From assembly GCA_018674495.1 (NCBI GenBank), contig JABHAA010000019.1, positions 1-64,000 on the forward strand: 64,000 bases of DNA, written 5' to 3'. Each line of letters opens with the position of its first letter. The first letter of the stretch is position 1. Below the pieces are notes generated by a model. It did no database searches. It saw only the letters and a program-made list of their open reading frames with translations, and was not told the DNA's origin. This DNA is from Rhodospirillaceae bacterium (GTDB lineage: Bacteria; Pseudomonadota; Alphaproteobacteria; Rhodospirillales; UBA2165). The translations under genes and the position numbers were made by a program. This document shows, piece by piece, positions 17,686 through 27,446 of this stretch.

Positions 17686-19119
17686 ATGCCCGAAAACGCC
17701 TTTGAAAAAATTATCCCGGTTGTGTTGTCCGGCGGCTCCGGCACGCGCCTTTGGCCGGTTTCGCGGACCCTCTATCCAAAGCAATTGCAATCGCTGGTGT
17801 CCGAACAATCGCTGCTGCAGGACACTGTGGAGCGGCTTTCCGGCGATCACTACGGCGCCCCGATTATCATATGCAATGACGAACACCGCTTTATTATTGC
17901 CGAACAGGTGCGCGAAATCGGCGTTCAGGACGCACGCATTGTGCTTGAACCGGTGGGCCGTAATACGGCGCCGGCGGCGGCCGTTTCCGCAATTCTGGCC
18001 GAAAAATCCGGCGCCGATCCGATTATTCTGGTGGCGCCGTCGGATCATGCCATTCTAGGTGCCAACGCATTTCAAGGCGCTATCGAAACCGCCTTGCAGG
18101 CAGCGCTTGGCGGCAAGCTTGTGACCTTCGGCATCACGCCGGCTTCGGCGGAGACAGGCTACGGCTACATCCTTAGTCCCGGCGCCGCAACCGCCACCGC
18201 CCGCTGCCACGATGTCGAAGCCTTTGTGGAAAAACCGGATGCGCCAACGGCGGAGCAATATCTTAAAGACGGCGGTTATTTCTGGAACAGCGGCATATTT
18301 CTTTTCCGCGCCAGCGCGTTCCTAGCCGAGCTAGAGCTATGGCAGCCCGAAATGGCTGCCCTTTGCCGCCAAGCGGTGGATGGCGGCCAAGGCGATCTCG
18401 ACTTTATCCGCTTGGATGCGCCGCCGTTCGAGGCCATAGAGGCCAATTCCATCGATTATGCGGTCATGGAAAAAACCAAAAATGCGCAGATGGTAGCGGT
18501 CGATATGGGTTGGAGCGATGTCGGCTCCTGGGATGCCTTGTGGGATATTTCGAACCACGATGACGCCGGCAATGCCATCGTCGGCGATGTGGTGCTGCAG
18601 AATGTTACCGGCTCTTATATACGCAGCGATCATAAACTGGTCGCCGCCATTGGCATCAAGGACATGATCGTCGTCGCAACCGATGACGCAGTCCTGGTCG
18701 CCGACCGGGCAGAAGCGCAAAATGTGAAAAATCTCGTCGACGCCTTGAAGGATGATGCGCGTAGCGAATATGTATCGCACACCAAGGTTTATCGCCCCTG
18801 GGGCTGGTATCAATCTCTGGAAATCGGAGAGCGTTTTCAGGTAAAGTTGATTGGTGTCTCGCCAGGCGCTAAAATCAGCCTGCAACTACACCATAAAAGA
18901 GCCGAACACTGGGTCGTCGTATCGGGCAGTGCCACAGTGACGCGCGGCGAGGAAATTGTAGAATTGCGGGAAAATCAATCGACCTATATCCCGGTTGGCG
19001 TAAAACATAGGCTAGAAAACCAAACCGATGATCCGTTGACCATTGTGGAAATTCAATCGGGAAATTATTTAGGCGAAGATGATATCGAACGATTTGACGA
19101 TCAATACGGGCGCGACTGA
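17686..19119 (+). CDS. mannose-1-phosphate guanylyltransferase / mannose-6-phosphate isomerase
   Basis: A 477-residue bifunctional enzyme making GDP-mannose for polysaccharide synthesis. The N-terminal nucleotidyltransferase has the pyrophosphorylase signature GGSGTRLWPVSR (near 13) and FVEKPD; the C-terminal cupin domain (about 365-475) has RPWGWYQSLE and the LQLHHKRAEHWVVVSG metal-binding region of type II phosphomannose isomerase. It matches ManC/AlgA/XanB-type proteins; which name applies cannot be told. A TATAAT at 17558-17563 in the 183-bp upstream gap could be a -10 element but its -35 is poor. Confidence 0.93.
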   Translation: MPENAFEKIIPVVLSGGSGTRLWPVSRTLYPKQLQSLVSEQSLLQDTVERLSGDHYGAPIIICNDEHRFIIAEQVREIGVQDARIVLEPVGRNTAPAAAVSAILAEKSGADPIILVAPSDHAILGANAFQGAIETALQAALGGKLVTFGITPASAETGYGYILSPGAATATARCHDVEAFVEKPDAPTAEQYLKDGGYFWNSGIFLFRASAFLAELELWQPEMAALCRQAVDGGQGDLDFIRLDAPPFEAIEANSIDYAVMEKTKNAQMVAVDMGWSDVGSWDALWDISNHDDAGNAIVGDVVLQNVTGSYIRSDHKLVAAIGIKDMIVVATDDAVLVADRAEAQNVKNLVDALKDDARSEYVSHTKVYRPWGWYQSLEIGERFQVKLIGVSPGAKISLQLHHKRAEHWVVVSGSATVTRGEEIVELRENQSTYIPVGVKHRLENQTDDPLTIVEIQSGNYLGEDDIERFDDQYGRD

Positions 19120-19170
19120 TCTGGCCAAGGGGCCGGGTCTAAGCAGTGTTGCAACAAAGGAAAGCAAACT

Positions 19171-20553
19171 ATGAACTTTCAGCCAAATTCTTTAGCCGCG
19201 CGCGATATCGCCAGCCTCTTGCATCCATACACCAACCTCAAAACCCATCAGGAGGATGGCCCGTTTGTCGTCACCAGGGGTGATGGCATTTACGTCTATG
19301 ACGATGACGGCAAACCCTATATCGAGGCGATGGCCGGTCTTTGGTGCACCGCGCTAGGCTTCGGCAACGAGCGACTGGTCGAGACAGCGGCCAGCGCCAT
19401 GCGCGATCTGCCGTTTTACCATGGCTTCAACGGAAAATCGCACCCCGCCGCCATCGAACTGGCGGAAAAGCTGCTGCAGATATCGCCGGTGCCCATGTCC
19501 AAGGTATTTTTTGCCAATTCCGGCTCCGAAGCCAACGACACCGCCATCAAATTGGTTTGGTATATCAATAATGCCCGTGGCCGGCCAAATAAGAAGAAAA
19601 TCATCTCCCGCCAGAAAGCCTATCACGGGGTGACCGTGGCGGCTGCCAGCCTGACCGGCTTGCCCGCCAATCAGCGCGATTTTGATATTCCCATCGACGG
19701 CATCCTGCATACCGATTGCCCGCACTATTACCGCTACGGCGAGGCCGGCGAGAGCGAAGAGGATTTCGCGTCGCGCTGCGCCGACAACCTGGAGCAGTTG
19801 ATCCTGGCCGAGGGGCCGGACACAGTCGCCGCGTTTTTTGCCGAACCAGTAATGGGCGCCGGCGGCGTGCTGGTCCCGCCGGCCAGCTATTTCGAGAAGA
19901 TCCAGGCGATCTTGAAGAAGTATGACATCCTGTTCATCGTCGATGAGGTGATCTGCGGATTTGGCCGCACCGGCAATATGTTCGGCACGCAAACCTACAA
20001 TCTGGCACCGGACATGATCTCATTCGCCAAGGCGCTTTCGTCGGCCTATGTGCCGATCTCGGCGCTGATGGTGTCGGAACAGGTGTACCAGGCAATGGTC
20101 ATCGAAAGCGAAAAAATCGGCATATTTGGCCATGGATATACCTATGGCGGCCATCCGGTGGCCTGCGCGGTGGCGCTTGAAACCCTGAAAATTTACGAAG
20201 AGTGGGATATTGTCTCCCATGTGCGCAGCATTTCTCCGACGCTGCAGAATGGCCTTCGCGCCCTTGGCGAACATCCGCTTGTCGGCGAAGCCCGCGGCGT
20301 TGGCTTGATCGGAGCTTTGGAATTGGTGCGCGATAAAAGCACCCGCGAGCCTTTTGCGGCCAACCTCGGCATCGGCAACCATGTCCGTCTAGCGGCGGAA
20401 GAAGCCGGCGTGATCACCCGCAATATGGGCGATACCATCGCCTTCGCGCCGCCGCTGATTATCGAGGACAAACAGATCACCACAATTCTGAAAATCGTGA
20501 ATGACGCCCTTGATGAAACCTTTGCCATGATTGAGGATAAAAATTTGTTTTAA
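19171..20553 (+). CDS. class III pyridoxal-phosphate aminotransferase
   Basis: A 460-residue fold-type I aminotransferase. Markers: FANSGSEANDTAIKL (phosphate-binding), VDEVICGFGRTG (cofactor Asp), PLP Lys287 in SFAKALSSAY, and HGYTYGGHPVACAVAL. It resembles omega-amino-acid:pyruvate and taurine/putrescine-type transaminases; substrate specificity cannot be read from sequence alone. AAAGGAAA precedes the ATG. It lies between the GDP-mannose enzyme and hemA, all on the plus strand, with no obvious functional link to either. Confidence 0.88.
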   Translation: MNFQPNSLAARDIASLLHPYTNLKTHQEDGPFVVTRGDGIYVYDDDGKPYIEAMAGLWCTALGFGNERLVETAASAMRDLPFYHGFNGKSHPAAIELAEKLLQISPVPMSKVFFANSGSEANDTAIKLVWYINNARGRPNKKKIISRQKAYHGVTVAAASLTGLPANQRDFDIPIDGILHTDCPHYYRYGEAGESEEDFASRCADNLEQLILAEGPDTVAAFFAEPVMGAGGVLVPPASYFEKIQAILKKYDILFIVDEVICGFGRTGNMFGTQTYNLAPDMISFAKALSSAYVPISALMVSEQVYQAMVIESEKIGIFGHGYTYGGHPVACAVALETLKIYEEWDIVSHVRSISPTLQNGLRALGEHPLVGEARGVGLIGALELVRDKSTREPFAANLGIGNHVRLAAEEAGVITRNMGDTIAFAPPLIIEDKQITTILKIVNDALDETFAMIEDKNLF

Positions 20554-20638
20554 CCCTTGGCAAAACGATAATTAGAACCAATCTATACAGTACAAATTAA
20601 GGATGTTGTTTTGGCCGGCATTTGATAGAATCGGGCCC

Positions 20639-20680
20639 TAGCCGCGAGGCGTCGGGAGAATAGCCGCGAGGCGTCGGGAG
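20639..20680 (+). repeat. perfect tandem duplication in the hemA leader
   Basis: A 20-bp unit (TAGCCGCGAGGCGTCGGGAG) occurs at 20639-20658 and again at 20661-20680, separated by AA, giving a 22-bp period. The second copy's GGGAG is the likely ribosome binding site of hemA, 8 nt before its ATG; the first copy repeats the same site 22 nt earlier. Confidence 0.95.
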
Positions 20681-20688
20681 TTTCGAGT

Positions 20689-21900
20689 ATGGATTACCAA
20701 AAGTTCTTTGCCGATAAGGTCGGCGCCTTGAAAGCAGAAGGCCGTTACCGGGTTTTCGCCGACTTGGAGCGTGATGCCGGCAATTATCCGATGGCAACAA
20801 ATCACCGCAATCCGGGCGAAACCGACGTGACGGTGTGGTGCTCCAATGATTATCTCGGCATGGGCCAGAACTCTATCGTGCTCGAAGCCATGCACGAAGC
20901 CCTCGATAAATCGGGCGCCGGCGCCGGCGGCACCAGAAACATCGCCGGCACCAACCATTATCATGTGCTTTTGGAAAATGAACTGGCGAACCTGCATCAA
21001 TGCGAAGCCGCTTTGATCTTTACCTCCGGCTACGTTGCCAATTTGACGACGCTCAGCACCATCGGCGCCATGCTGCCCGGTTGCGTGATCGTATCGGACG
21101 CGTTGAACCACAACTCAATGATCGCCGGCATTCGCCATTCGCAGGCGGAAAAAAAGATATTCGCCCACAACGACATGGCGGATTTGCGTAAAAAGCTTGA
21201 GGAAATCGAAACCGGCCGGCCCATAATGATCGCCTTCGAATCCGTCTATTCGATGGACGGCGACATTGCGCCGATCGAAGAAATTCTTGATATCGCCGAC
21301 GAATTTGGCGCCCTCACCTTTATCGATGAAGTGCACGCGGTTGGCCTCTATGGCCAGAACGGCGCCGGCGTTGCCGAGCGCGAAGATCTCATGGACCGCA
21401 TCGATATTATTCAAGGCACCCTGGCCAAGGGCTTTGGCGTGGTTGGCGGCTATATTGCCGGCTCGGCCGCGCTTTGCGATTTCATTCGCTCCTATGGCGA
21501 CGGGTTTATTTTCTCCACCGCCATCCCGCCGGCAGTCGCCGCCGGCGCCTTGGCCAGTGTCCGCTATGTGCGCACCCATAATGATTTGCGCATCGCCCAT
21601 CAGGAACGGGCCGCCCGCCTGAAACGGCGCCTGACCGAAGAAGGCATCCCGGTGATGCCGTCGGTCAGCCATATCGTTCCGGTGTTGGTCGCCGATCCCA
21701 GGCTGTGCAAGGAAGCCAGCGACACCTTGCTGTATCAGCATAATATCTATGTGCAGCCGATCAATTATCCCACCGTCCCGCGCGGCACCGAACGGCTGCG
21801 CTTCACGCCGACACCGCTGCACAATGATGCGGTCATGGAAGAAATGATCGCCGCGCTCTGCAAGGTGTGGGCCGAATTGGGGCTGCGGGCTGCAGCCTGA
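20689..21900 (+). CDS. hemA: 5-aminolevulinate synthase
   Basis: Condenses glycine and succinyl-CoA to 5-aminolevulinate, the first committed step of tetrapyrrole synthesis in alphaproteobacteria. 403 residues, the usual length. It starts MDYQKFF as in the family, has [39 protein letters not shown], and PLP Lys247 in TLAKGFG. The ribosome binding site lies in the duplicated leader repeat. The aminotransferase gene ends 135 bp upstream. Confidence 0.97.
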   Translation: MDYQKFFADKVGALKAEGRYRVFADLERDAGNYPMATNHRNPGETDVTVWCSNDYLGMGQNSIVLEAMHEALDKSGAGAGGTRNIAGTNHYHVLLENELANLHQCEAALIFTSGYVANLTTLSTIGAMLPGCVIVSDALNHNSMIAGIRHSQAEKKIFAHNDMADLRKKLEEIETGRPIMIAFESVYSMDGDIAPIEEILDIADEFGALTFIDEVHAVGLYGQNGAGVAEREDLMDRIDIIQGTLAKGFGVVGGYIAGSAALCDFIRSYGDGFIFSTAIPPAVAAGALASVRYVRTHNDLRIAHQERAARLKRRLTEEGIPVMPSVSHIVPVLVADPRLCKEASDTLLYQHNIYVQPINYPTVPRGTERLRFTPTPLHNDAVMEEMIAALCKVWAELGLRAAA

Positions 21901-21967
21901 AATTTTTAAAGTTCCGTCCTAAAAAACATTCTAGATAACGAAATTTGAGCCAGGGGCGTCTCCTGTG

Positions 21968-21987
21968 TTAGGATGCGTGCGTCCTAA
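21968..21987. promoter_or_regulatory. quasi-palindrome, candidate operator of the PadR-like gene
   Basis: TTAGGATGCGTGCGTCCTAA: 8 of 10 half-site positions are symmetric. It sits 24 bp before the start of the PadR-like gene. An additional half site GTCCTAAA occurs at 21916-21923. Binding is inference. Confidence 0.45.
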
Positions 21988-22011
21988 ATACGAGCCAGCG
22001 CCCTCAAAATT

Positions 22012-22572
22012 ATGTATGCCGACAACACTCTAACGCCGAGAGAAGCTATCCGCCTGTGTGCCCTCGGCACCCTGGCAGCCAAGCCCATGGCCTATGACGA
22101 TGTTGTCTTCGCGGTCCGCCATTTTGTCAGCCGCGTGACCGGCCCATCCCTCGATCTGATGGGCGAATCGGTAGAATTGTTGAAGTTCGAATCGCTGGTC
22201 GAAGAGACCGAAATCAACGGCGAAACTCTGTTGCAGATAACCGATCAGGGCCGAGATGTCCTCGGCACCTTGATGCGCACCAATTTGCGCGCCGGGTCCG
22301 GTGACATCAATGACCTGGTCATGGCCTTGAAGATCAAGTTTTTGGAATTTCTGCCCGAAGGCGATCAACGGGCACAGGCGGAAATCCTGATTGAGACTTG
22401 CGAATCCGAATTGGCGCGGCTGGATGATCTCCGCGCTCACCACGAAGAAGCGTCCCGGCATCTGGCCGAATGGCTGGACATTGAAATACAAATGCTGGAG
22501 CATCGCCTGAACTGGCTAAATGCACTTCGTTCGGAAATATCGGACAAAGACGGCTCGCGAAAATCGGCTTAG
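22012..22572 (+). CDS. PadR-like winged-helix protein (probable regulator)
   Basis: 186 residues. The first about 90 look like a winged helix (helical LTPREAIRLCALGTLA, then ALRHF-like helix, then a LLQITDQGRDVL wing/helix). The rest (about 100-180) is a long charged helical, coiled-coil-type region with regular Leu (ESELARLDDLRAHHEEASRH) resembling the C-terminal dimerisation helices of PadR regulators. No ribosome binding site is clear at ATG 22012. The stop overlaps the convergent SDR gene by 4 bp. The family is a reasonable guess, not certain; the ligand is unknown. Confidence 0.5.
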   Translation: MYADNTLTPREAIRLCALGTLAAKPMAYDDVVFAVRHFVSRVTGPSLDLMGESVELLKFESLVEETEINGETLLQITDQGRDVLGTLMRTNLRAGSGDINDLVMALKIKFLEFLPEGDQRAQAEILIETCESELARLDDLRAHHEEASRHLAEWLDIEIQMLEHRLNWLNALRSEISDKDGSRKSA

Positions 22573-23309
22573 AACATATGCTGGCCGCCGGTCACCCATA
22601 TTTCGGTGCCGGTCACATAGCTGGAATCTTCGCCGCTTAGATAATAGATAGCGCGCGCCACATCATCGGGCGTGCCCATGCGGTTCAACGGAATGCGCGG
22701 GATCAGCATCTCGTATTCCGGCTGGATCATGTCGGTTTCAATCTCGCCCGGAGACACCGCGTTAACGCGCACGCCGATGGCGGCAAATTCGTTGGCCATT
22801 TCCCGGGTCAGGGCCGACAGCGCCGCCTTCGATGACGAATAGGCAGATCCGGCAAAGGGGTGGATCATATGGCCGGCGATGGAGGTGACGTTGACAATGG
22901 CGCCGCTTCCGCTTGCCAAGGCTTGCGCAAAACCCCGCCCAAGCTTGAGCGCGGCGAAGATATTCAGCTCGAACACATCGCGCCAGGCGTCGATATCGCC
23001 GTTCAGACAGCCCAGCCGTTCCTGGTTGGGCGATTTCGGCGACATGCCGGCATTGTTGACCAGAGCATAGAGCGGCTCGCCGTCCAGCGCACCGTTGGCC
23101 TCGGCGATAAACGCATCAACGCTGGCCGCATCGACAAGATCAACATTGATATGGCGGCTCCAGGTTTGGTCCAGGCGAAAGTCCGCTTCGGGCTCAGCGC
23201 GAGCGCAGGTGATGACGCGCCAGCCCCGGTCCAGAAATAACTTTGCCGTCGCGTGCCCGATACCACGGCTGGCGCCGGTGACGATTGCTGTTTTTCTACC
23301 CTTCTCCAT
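22569..23309 (-). CDS. short-chain dehydrogenase/reductase
   Basis: 246-residue NAD(P)-dependent oxidoreductase with a Rossmann fold. Cofactor motif TGASRGIGHA at residue 11, LVNNAGMSPKS, catalytic Ser in NVTSIAG, and active-site YSSSKAAL, followed by RVNAVSPGEIETDM. It has the FabG-like length, but neighbours give no acyl-chain context. The substrate is unknown. Confidence 0.9.
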   Translation of the reverse strand: MEKGRKTAIVTGASRGIGHATAKLFLDRGWRVITCARAEPEADFRLDQTWSRHINVDLVDAASVDAFIAEANGALDGEPLYALVNNAGMSPKSPNQERLGCLNGDIDAWRDVFELNIFAALKLGRGFAQALASGSGAIVNVTSIAGHMIHPFAGSAYSSSKAALSALTREMANEFAAIGVRVNAVSPGEIETDMIQPEYEMLIPRIPLNRMGTPDDVARAIYYLSGEDSSYVTGTEIWVTGGQHMF

Positions 23310-23383
23310 TCCCTTCCTTTAGGCCAAAATGGGAGCCGAGACCAGATATTAAGATCGCGAATGTCCGGCAACCGGGTTCAGCC

Positions 23384-23968
23384 ATGTGCTCAAGATATGA
23401 AATCAACGGAACCTTCGAGCAAGTGAGCTTGCGCTTCGATGTCGCCGCCGGGCCGCAATTTCAACCCATGGCAGAGGTGCGGCCGACCAACCGGGTGCCG
23501 GTCATCACCGAGGGCGGAGTGATATCTCTGCTCCGCTGGGGATTGGATGTCAGTTGGGACAACAAACCGTTGATCAATGCCCGCGCCGAAACCCTCGCCC
23601 AGAAAAAGACTTTTCAGCCGCTGCTGGAGGCGCGCTGTCTGGTGCCGGCAAGCGCCTATTTCGAATGGCGCCGGGGTGCCGCCGCCAAGATCAAGACCCG
23701 CATCCATAACGCCTCTGAAAGCCTGTTCGCCATGGCTGGTCTGACAGATGGCGACAATTTTACCATTGTCACCGTGGCGCCGGCACCGGCCATCGCCCAT
23801 ATCCATTCGCGCATGCCTGTGATCCTCGATGCGGGCTCGGAAGACATCTGGCTCGACCCGGACCTGGATTTCACCGCCGCCGCCAAGGCCCTGGGCCCGG
23901 CGCCCGATGACAGCCTCGCCTGGCATGATGCCGACCCGCCACCCCGCCAGAAAGACCTGTTTGCTTAG
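23384..23968 (+). CDS. SRAP (YedK/HMCES-like) abasic-site processing protein
   Basis: 194 residues from ATG 23384, chosen because the family needs Cys as residue 2: MCSRYEIN. After Met removal, Cys2 forms a thiazolidine cross-link with abasic sites in single-stranded DNA. Also seen: INARAETL (Asn/Glu region), LVPASAYFEW, and the His of IHSRMPVIL. A start at 23285 would bury the catalytic Cys and is rejected. It converges with the UspA gene with a 4-bp overlap of stops. Confidence 0.93.
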   Translation: MCSRYEINGTFEQVSLRFDVAAGPQFQPMAEVRPTNRVPVITEGGVISLLRWGLDVSWDNKPLINARAETLAQKKTFQPLLEARCLVPASAYFEWRRGAAAKIKTRIHNASESLFAMAGLTDGDNFTIVTVAPAPAIAHIHSRMPVILDAGSEDIWLDPDLDFTAAAKALGPAPDDSLAWHDADPPPRQKDLFA

Positions 23969-24834
23969 TGGATCATCAGCACCGGAACATTGGCGTTGGC
24001 GATAATATTGCGGGTGACGCCGCCGAGGATGACTTGGATCAACCGACTATGGGTAAAGGCGCCCATGATCAACAGATCGCTGCCGATTTCCGAACAGAAA
24101 TTTGTAATCACCTCGCCCACAGGCGCTCTTTCGGCATCGATGGCGCGGCACTCGGCGGTGACGCCATGGCAGCCCAAGTAATCGGCCAGCGCTTCACCGC
24201 CTACCCCGCCGACGCTTTTTTCCGTATCGACGGTGACGATGGTAACTTTGTCGGCGCCGGTTATCAGCGGCATGCCGCCGGCCACCGCACCCGCCGCCTC
24301 CGAGGCGCCGTTCCACGCGATCACCACATTTTTTCCCACCACGTCGGCTGCATTTTCCGGCAACATCAAGACCGGCCGTCCGGTTTCAAAGATCGCCGCA
24401 TGCAGGGTTAAAAGCGATGGATGGCTGGCATAATCCGACGGCTGGCCCATGACAATCAAATCCGAGACCCGTCCCCGGCCCGCGATGCGCTCATCTTCGC
24501 GGCCTTCTTCGAGTATCCAGGCGAGCGTTGGCCCTGTGACGCTGGCGGGATCATCGGTAATCGGAATATTATTTTCGGCGGCGAATTCGTCGACCATGGC
24601 TTTGGCGGTGCGGGCGCGTTCATTGGCGTCGCGGTCGGCAAGATCGATCATCTCTTCGATCATGGAGCCCGACATGCCCTCGCCAAGCAGCGGCACGGCT
24701 TCTTTTGAATCGGTCTTCACGTGCAGGGCCTGAATGTGGCCGGCGGAGGTTTTTGCGATCTCATAGGCGCTGCCCAAGGCGCGCCGGCAAGCCTCGCCGC
24801 CATCAATCGGCGATAAAATTACTTTATAGCTCAT
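23965..24834 (-). CDS. tandem universal stress protein (UspA family)
   Basis: 289 residues with two Usp-type halves. The first begins MSYKVILSPIDGG, the second around residue 160 with KNVVIAWNGASEAAGAV, and the end is LIMGAFTHSRLIQVILGGVTRNIIANANVPVLMIH, with the typical G-2x-G-9x-G ATP-binding pattern (GAFTHSRLIQVILGG). Start ATG 24834 has GAGG 5 nt before it; the longer reading to 24894 adds an unlike tail. Stress-related nucleotide-binding protein; exact role unknown. Confidence 0.88.
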   Translation of the reverse strand: MSYKVILSPIDGGEACRRALGSAYEIAKTSAGHIQALHVKTDSKEAVPLLGEGMSGSMIEEMIDLADRDANERARTAKAMVDEFAAENNIPITDDPASVTGPTLAWILEEGREDERIAGRGRVSDLIVMGQPSDYASHPSLLTLHAAIFETGRPVLMLPENAADVVGKNVVIAWNGASEAAGAVAGGMPLITGADKVTIVTVDTEKSVGGVGGEALADYLGCHGVTAECRAIDAERAPVGEVITNFCSEIGSDLLIMGAFTHSRLIQVILGGVTRNIIANANVPVLMIH

Positions 24835-24909
24835 GGCAACCTCAATAATTTTGTTCTTAATTACAAGACCATAGCACAGGCCCCGTGGCAGCAAATAAAT
24901 TTGTTGGCG

Positions 24910-25833
24910 TTATAGATGATCGCGCCGTTCATCAACGCCTTCCGGATCTTGGTGGATCAGCACCTCGGCATTGGGAAACGCTTTTTCGACGCTGAACATG
25001 ACTTCGTCCGAAATTTTATGGGCCGCAGCTAGGCTCAGATCGCGGTCCATTTCGATGTGCAATTGAATGAAGGCATCGGGGCCCGACGAGCGGGTGCGCA
25101 TATCGTGAATGTCTAGCACGTCCGAGTGCGCCAGCACGATATCGCGGATCCGCGCCCGGTCCGCTTCGTCAAATTCCGTATCCATGAGATCTTTCAGCGA
25201 CTGGCGCAATATTTTGTAGGCGCCGGTCCCCATATAGGCGACGATTAGAATCGCAAACAAAGGATCGGCCAGTTGCCAGCCGCCAAAGCTGGCCAGCAGC
25301 AACGAAACTATAACCGCGAAGTTGACCAAAATATCGATGCGGTAGTGCAGAGAATCGGCCGCGATGGCGATCGAATTGGTTCGCTTTACCACGTACATCT
25401 GGAAGCCCACCAACACGGCCGTCAATATGATCGAGACCCCCATGACGGCGATGCCGATAAGGCCATGATCAACCGCCCGGGGCGTAATCAGCCGTTCCAC
25501 CGATTCCAGCAACAAAAAGACGCCCGATCCGGCGATAAACGCGGCCTGTGCCAATCCGGCCAGGGATTCGGCCTTGCCGTGGCCGAAGCGATGCTCGCGG
25601 TCGGCGGGCTGCAATGCGCTGCGCACGGCCAATAGATTGACCAGCGAAGCGGCGGCATCGAGCACCGAATCAGCGAACGAAGACAACAGGCTAACCGAAT
25701 CGGTAAACAGCCAAGCGCCCAGTTTTGCTACGATCAACACCACCGCCACCGACACCGACGCATAGGTCGCCGCCACCATAAGTTTTTTGGCAGTCTCTTG
25801 GCTGGCTTCGGTGGCAAGCGGTGTATCGGTCAA
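24910..25833 (-). CDS. cation diffusion facilitator (FieF-type) metal transporter
   Basis: 307-residue inner-membrane efflux protein for divalent metals (Zn, Fe, Cd or similar). Six TM segments, metal-site helix motifs SFADSVLDAA (TM2) and AADSLHYRIDILVN (TM5; an HxxxD pair), and a cytoplasmic ferredoxin-like C-terminal domain with DIHDMRTRSSGPDAFIQLHIE. The start is TTG 25833 with GGAGG 7 nt before it. Specificity cannot be assigned; the FieF-like DxxxD/HxxxD quartet suggests Fe/Zn. Confidence 0.92.
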   Translation of the reverse strand: MTDTPLATEASQETAKKLMVAATYASVSVAVVLIVAKLGAWLFTDSVSLLSSFADSVLDAAASLVNLLAVRSALQPADREHRFGHGKAESLAGLAQAAFIAGSGVFLLLESVERLITPRAVDHGLIGIAVMGVSIILTAVLVGFQMYVVKRTNSIAIAADSLHYRIDILVNFAVIVSLLLASFGGWQLADPLFAILIVAYMGTGAYKILRQSLKDLMDTEFDEADRARIRDIVLAHSDVLDIHDMRTRSSGPDAFIQLHIEMDRDLSLAAAHKISDEVMFSVEKAFPNAEVLIHQDPEGVDERRDHL

Positions 25834-25859
25834 CGAAAATCCTCCGGTGATAGCCGGTT

Positions 25860-26468
25860 TTAAGGAAACAAGCGCTGGGACGTCCAGCCACTGCCGGCCC
25901 GGCTATACATCAGTCGCTCGTGCAGACGAAAGCGGCGCTCTTGCCAAAACTCAATTTGCTCAGGCTGGATCCGGTAGCCTTCCCAATAAGGCGGGCGCGA
26001 TACCTTGCCGATATGGAATTTGCCGGTGTATTCGGCAACGTTTTTTTCCAAATCGAAACGGTTTTGCATGGGCTTTGATTGCTTGGACGCCCATGCGCCG
26101 ATCTGGCTGGCGCGGGCTCGGCTGGCGAAATAGGCATCCGCTTCGGCGTCCGAAACCTTGGAAACCGGGCCATCGACGCGCACTTCACGCAATAAGGATT
26201 TCCAGTAGAAACACAAGGACGCGCGCGGGTTTTCGGCCATCTCCAGACCCTTCCGGCTTTCCGAGTTGGTGTAAAAAACAAACCCCTCTTCATCGACTTC
26301 TTTGAGCAAAACCATACGCACCGACGGCCTCCCATCGGCATCGGCGGTTGCCAAGGCAACGGCGGTCGGATTGACCGCTTCGCCTTCCTCTGCCTCACCG
26401 AGCCAATCTTTAAAAATCTGGATCGGATCGCTAGCCGTCAATTTGTCATCTTCCACCTTGGATGCCAC
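25860..26468 (-). CDS. pdxH: pyridoxamine 5'-phosphate oxidase
   Basis: FMN enzyme that makes pyridoxal 5'-phosphate. 202 residues; [32 protein letters not shown], the phosphate-binding [13 protein letters not shown], and the family ending [26 protein letters not shown] C-terminus (RLFP). It ends 26 bp from the start of the CDF transporter gene, so an operon is possible. It is divergent from fabI; the two starts are 154 bp apart. Confidence 0.95.
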   Translation of the reverse strand: MASKVEDDKLTASDPIQIFKDWLGEAEEGEAVNPTAVALATADADGRPSVRMVLLKEVDEEGFVFYTNSESRKGLEMAENPRASLCFYWKSLLREVRVDGPVSKVSDAEADAYFASRARASQIGAWASKQSKPMQNRFDLEKNVAEYTGKFHIGKVSRPPYWEGYRIQPEQIEFWQERRFRLHERLMYSRAGSGWTSQRLFP

Positions 26469-26622
26469 CTTGCATGCCGCTATCGCCTACAGCATAAAAT
26501 TCGATTGTAATTTTGTCCAAACCCCTTATCAAATTCGGGTAAATAATTTTGGGGTCGATCCGGCGCGCCTCATTACCTATGCTGGTACGCCGAAGCAACT
26601 GACGCAGCCAAACGAGGAAAAC

Positions 26623-27444
26623 ATGAACAGCGCATCTGGCATCATGGCGGGTAAGAAGGGCTTGATCATGGGCGTCGCCAACGAACGCTCGATCGCCTGG
26701 AATATATCCAAAACCGCTCATCAGCACGGTGCAGAGTTGGCGTTCACCTACCAGGGCGACGCGCTTTTGAAGCGCATCACGCCGCTGGCGGAAAGCATCG
26801 GCTCGGACATCATCCTGCCTTGTGACGTTACCGACGAGGCCAGCGTCGATAAAGTGTTCGAGACCCTCGAAGATAAATGGGGCAAACTGGACTTCGTGGT
26901 GCACGCCATCGCCTATTCGGACAAGGACGAGTTGAAGGGCAAATATGTGTCCACCTCGGCGGAAAATTTCGCCCAGACCATGATGGTTTCCTGCTATTCG
27001 TTCACCGCCATCTGCCGGCGCGCCGAAGCGCTGATGCCTGATGGCGGCAGCCTGATAACGCTGACCTATGCGGGCTCCGAGCGGGTGATGCCCCACTACA
27101 ACGTCATGGGCGTCGCCAAAGCGGCGCTGGAGGCATCGGTCCGCTATCTCGCCGAAGATTTGGGGGCCCAAGGCATCCGCGTAAATGCGCTGTCCGCCGG
27201 GCCAATGAAAACTCTGGCGGCATCGGGCATTGGCGATTTCCGATATATCCTGAAATGGAATGAATATAATTCCCCCTTGCGCCGCAACGTAACCACCGAC
27301 GATGTGGGCGGCGCCGGGATGTATCTTTTAAGCGATCTATCCTCAGGCGTTACCGGCGAGACCCACCATGTTGATTGCGGCTACAACATCGTCGGTATGA
27401 AAGCCATCGACGCCCCCGATATGACGGTTGCCAAGGACGACTGA
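26623..27444 (+). CDS. fabI: enoyl-[acyl-carrier-protein] reductase (NADH)
   Basis: Last step of each fatty acid elongation cycle. 273 residues from ATG 26623 (GAGGA just upstream); a longer reading back to 26302 runs antisense through pdxH and is rejected. It has the altered FabI cofactor motif [10 protein letters not shown], the active-site YNVMGVAK (Tyr-X6-Lys), [13 protein letters not shown], and a C-terminus typical of alphaproteobacterial FabI. The stop is 2 bp from the aroC start, so the two genes are coupled. Confidence 0.96.
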   Translation: MNSASGIMAGKKGLIMGVANERSIAWNISKTAHQHGAELAFTYQGDALLKRITPLAESIGSDIILPCDVTDEASVDKVFETLEDKWGKLDFVVHAIAYSDKDELKGKYVSTSAENFAQTMMVSCYSFTAICRRAEALMPDGGSLITLTYAGSERVMPHYNVMGVAKAALEASVRYLAEDLGAQGIRVNALSAGPMKTLAASGIGDFRYILKWNEYNSPLRRNVTTDDVGGAGMYLLSDLSSGVTGETHHVDCGYNIVGMKAIDAPDMTVAKDD

Positions 27445-27446
27445 TC

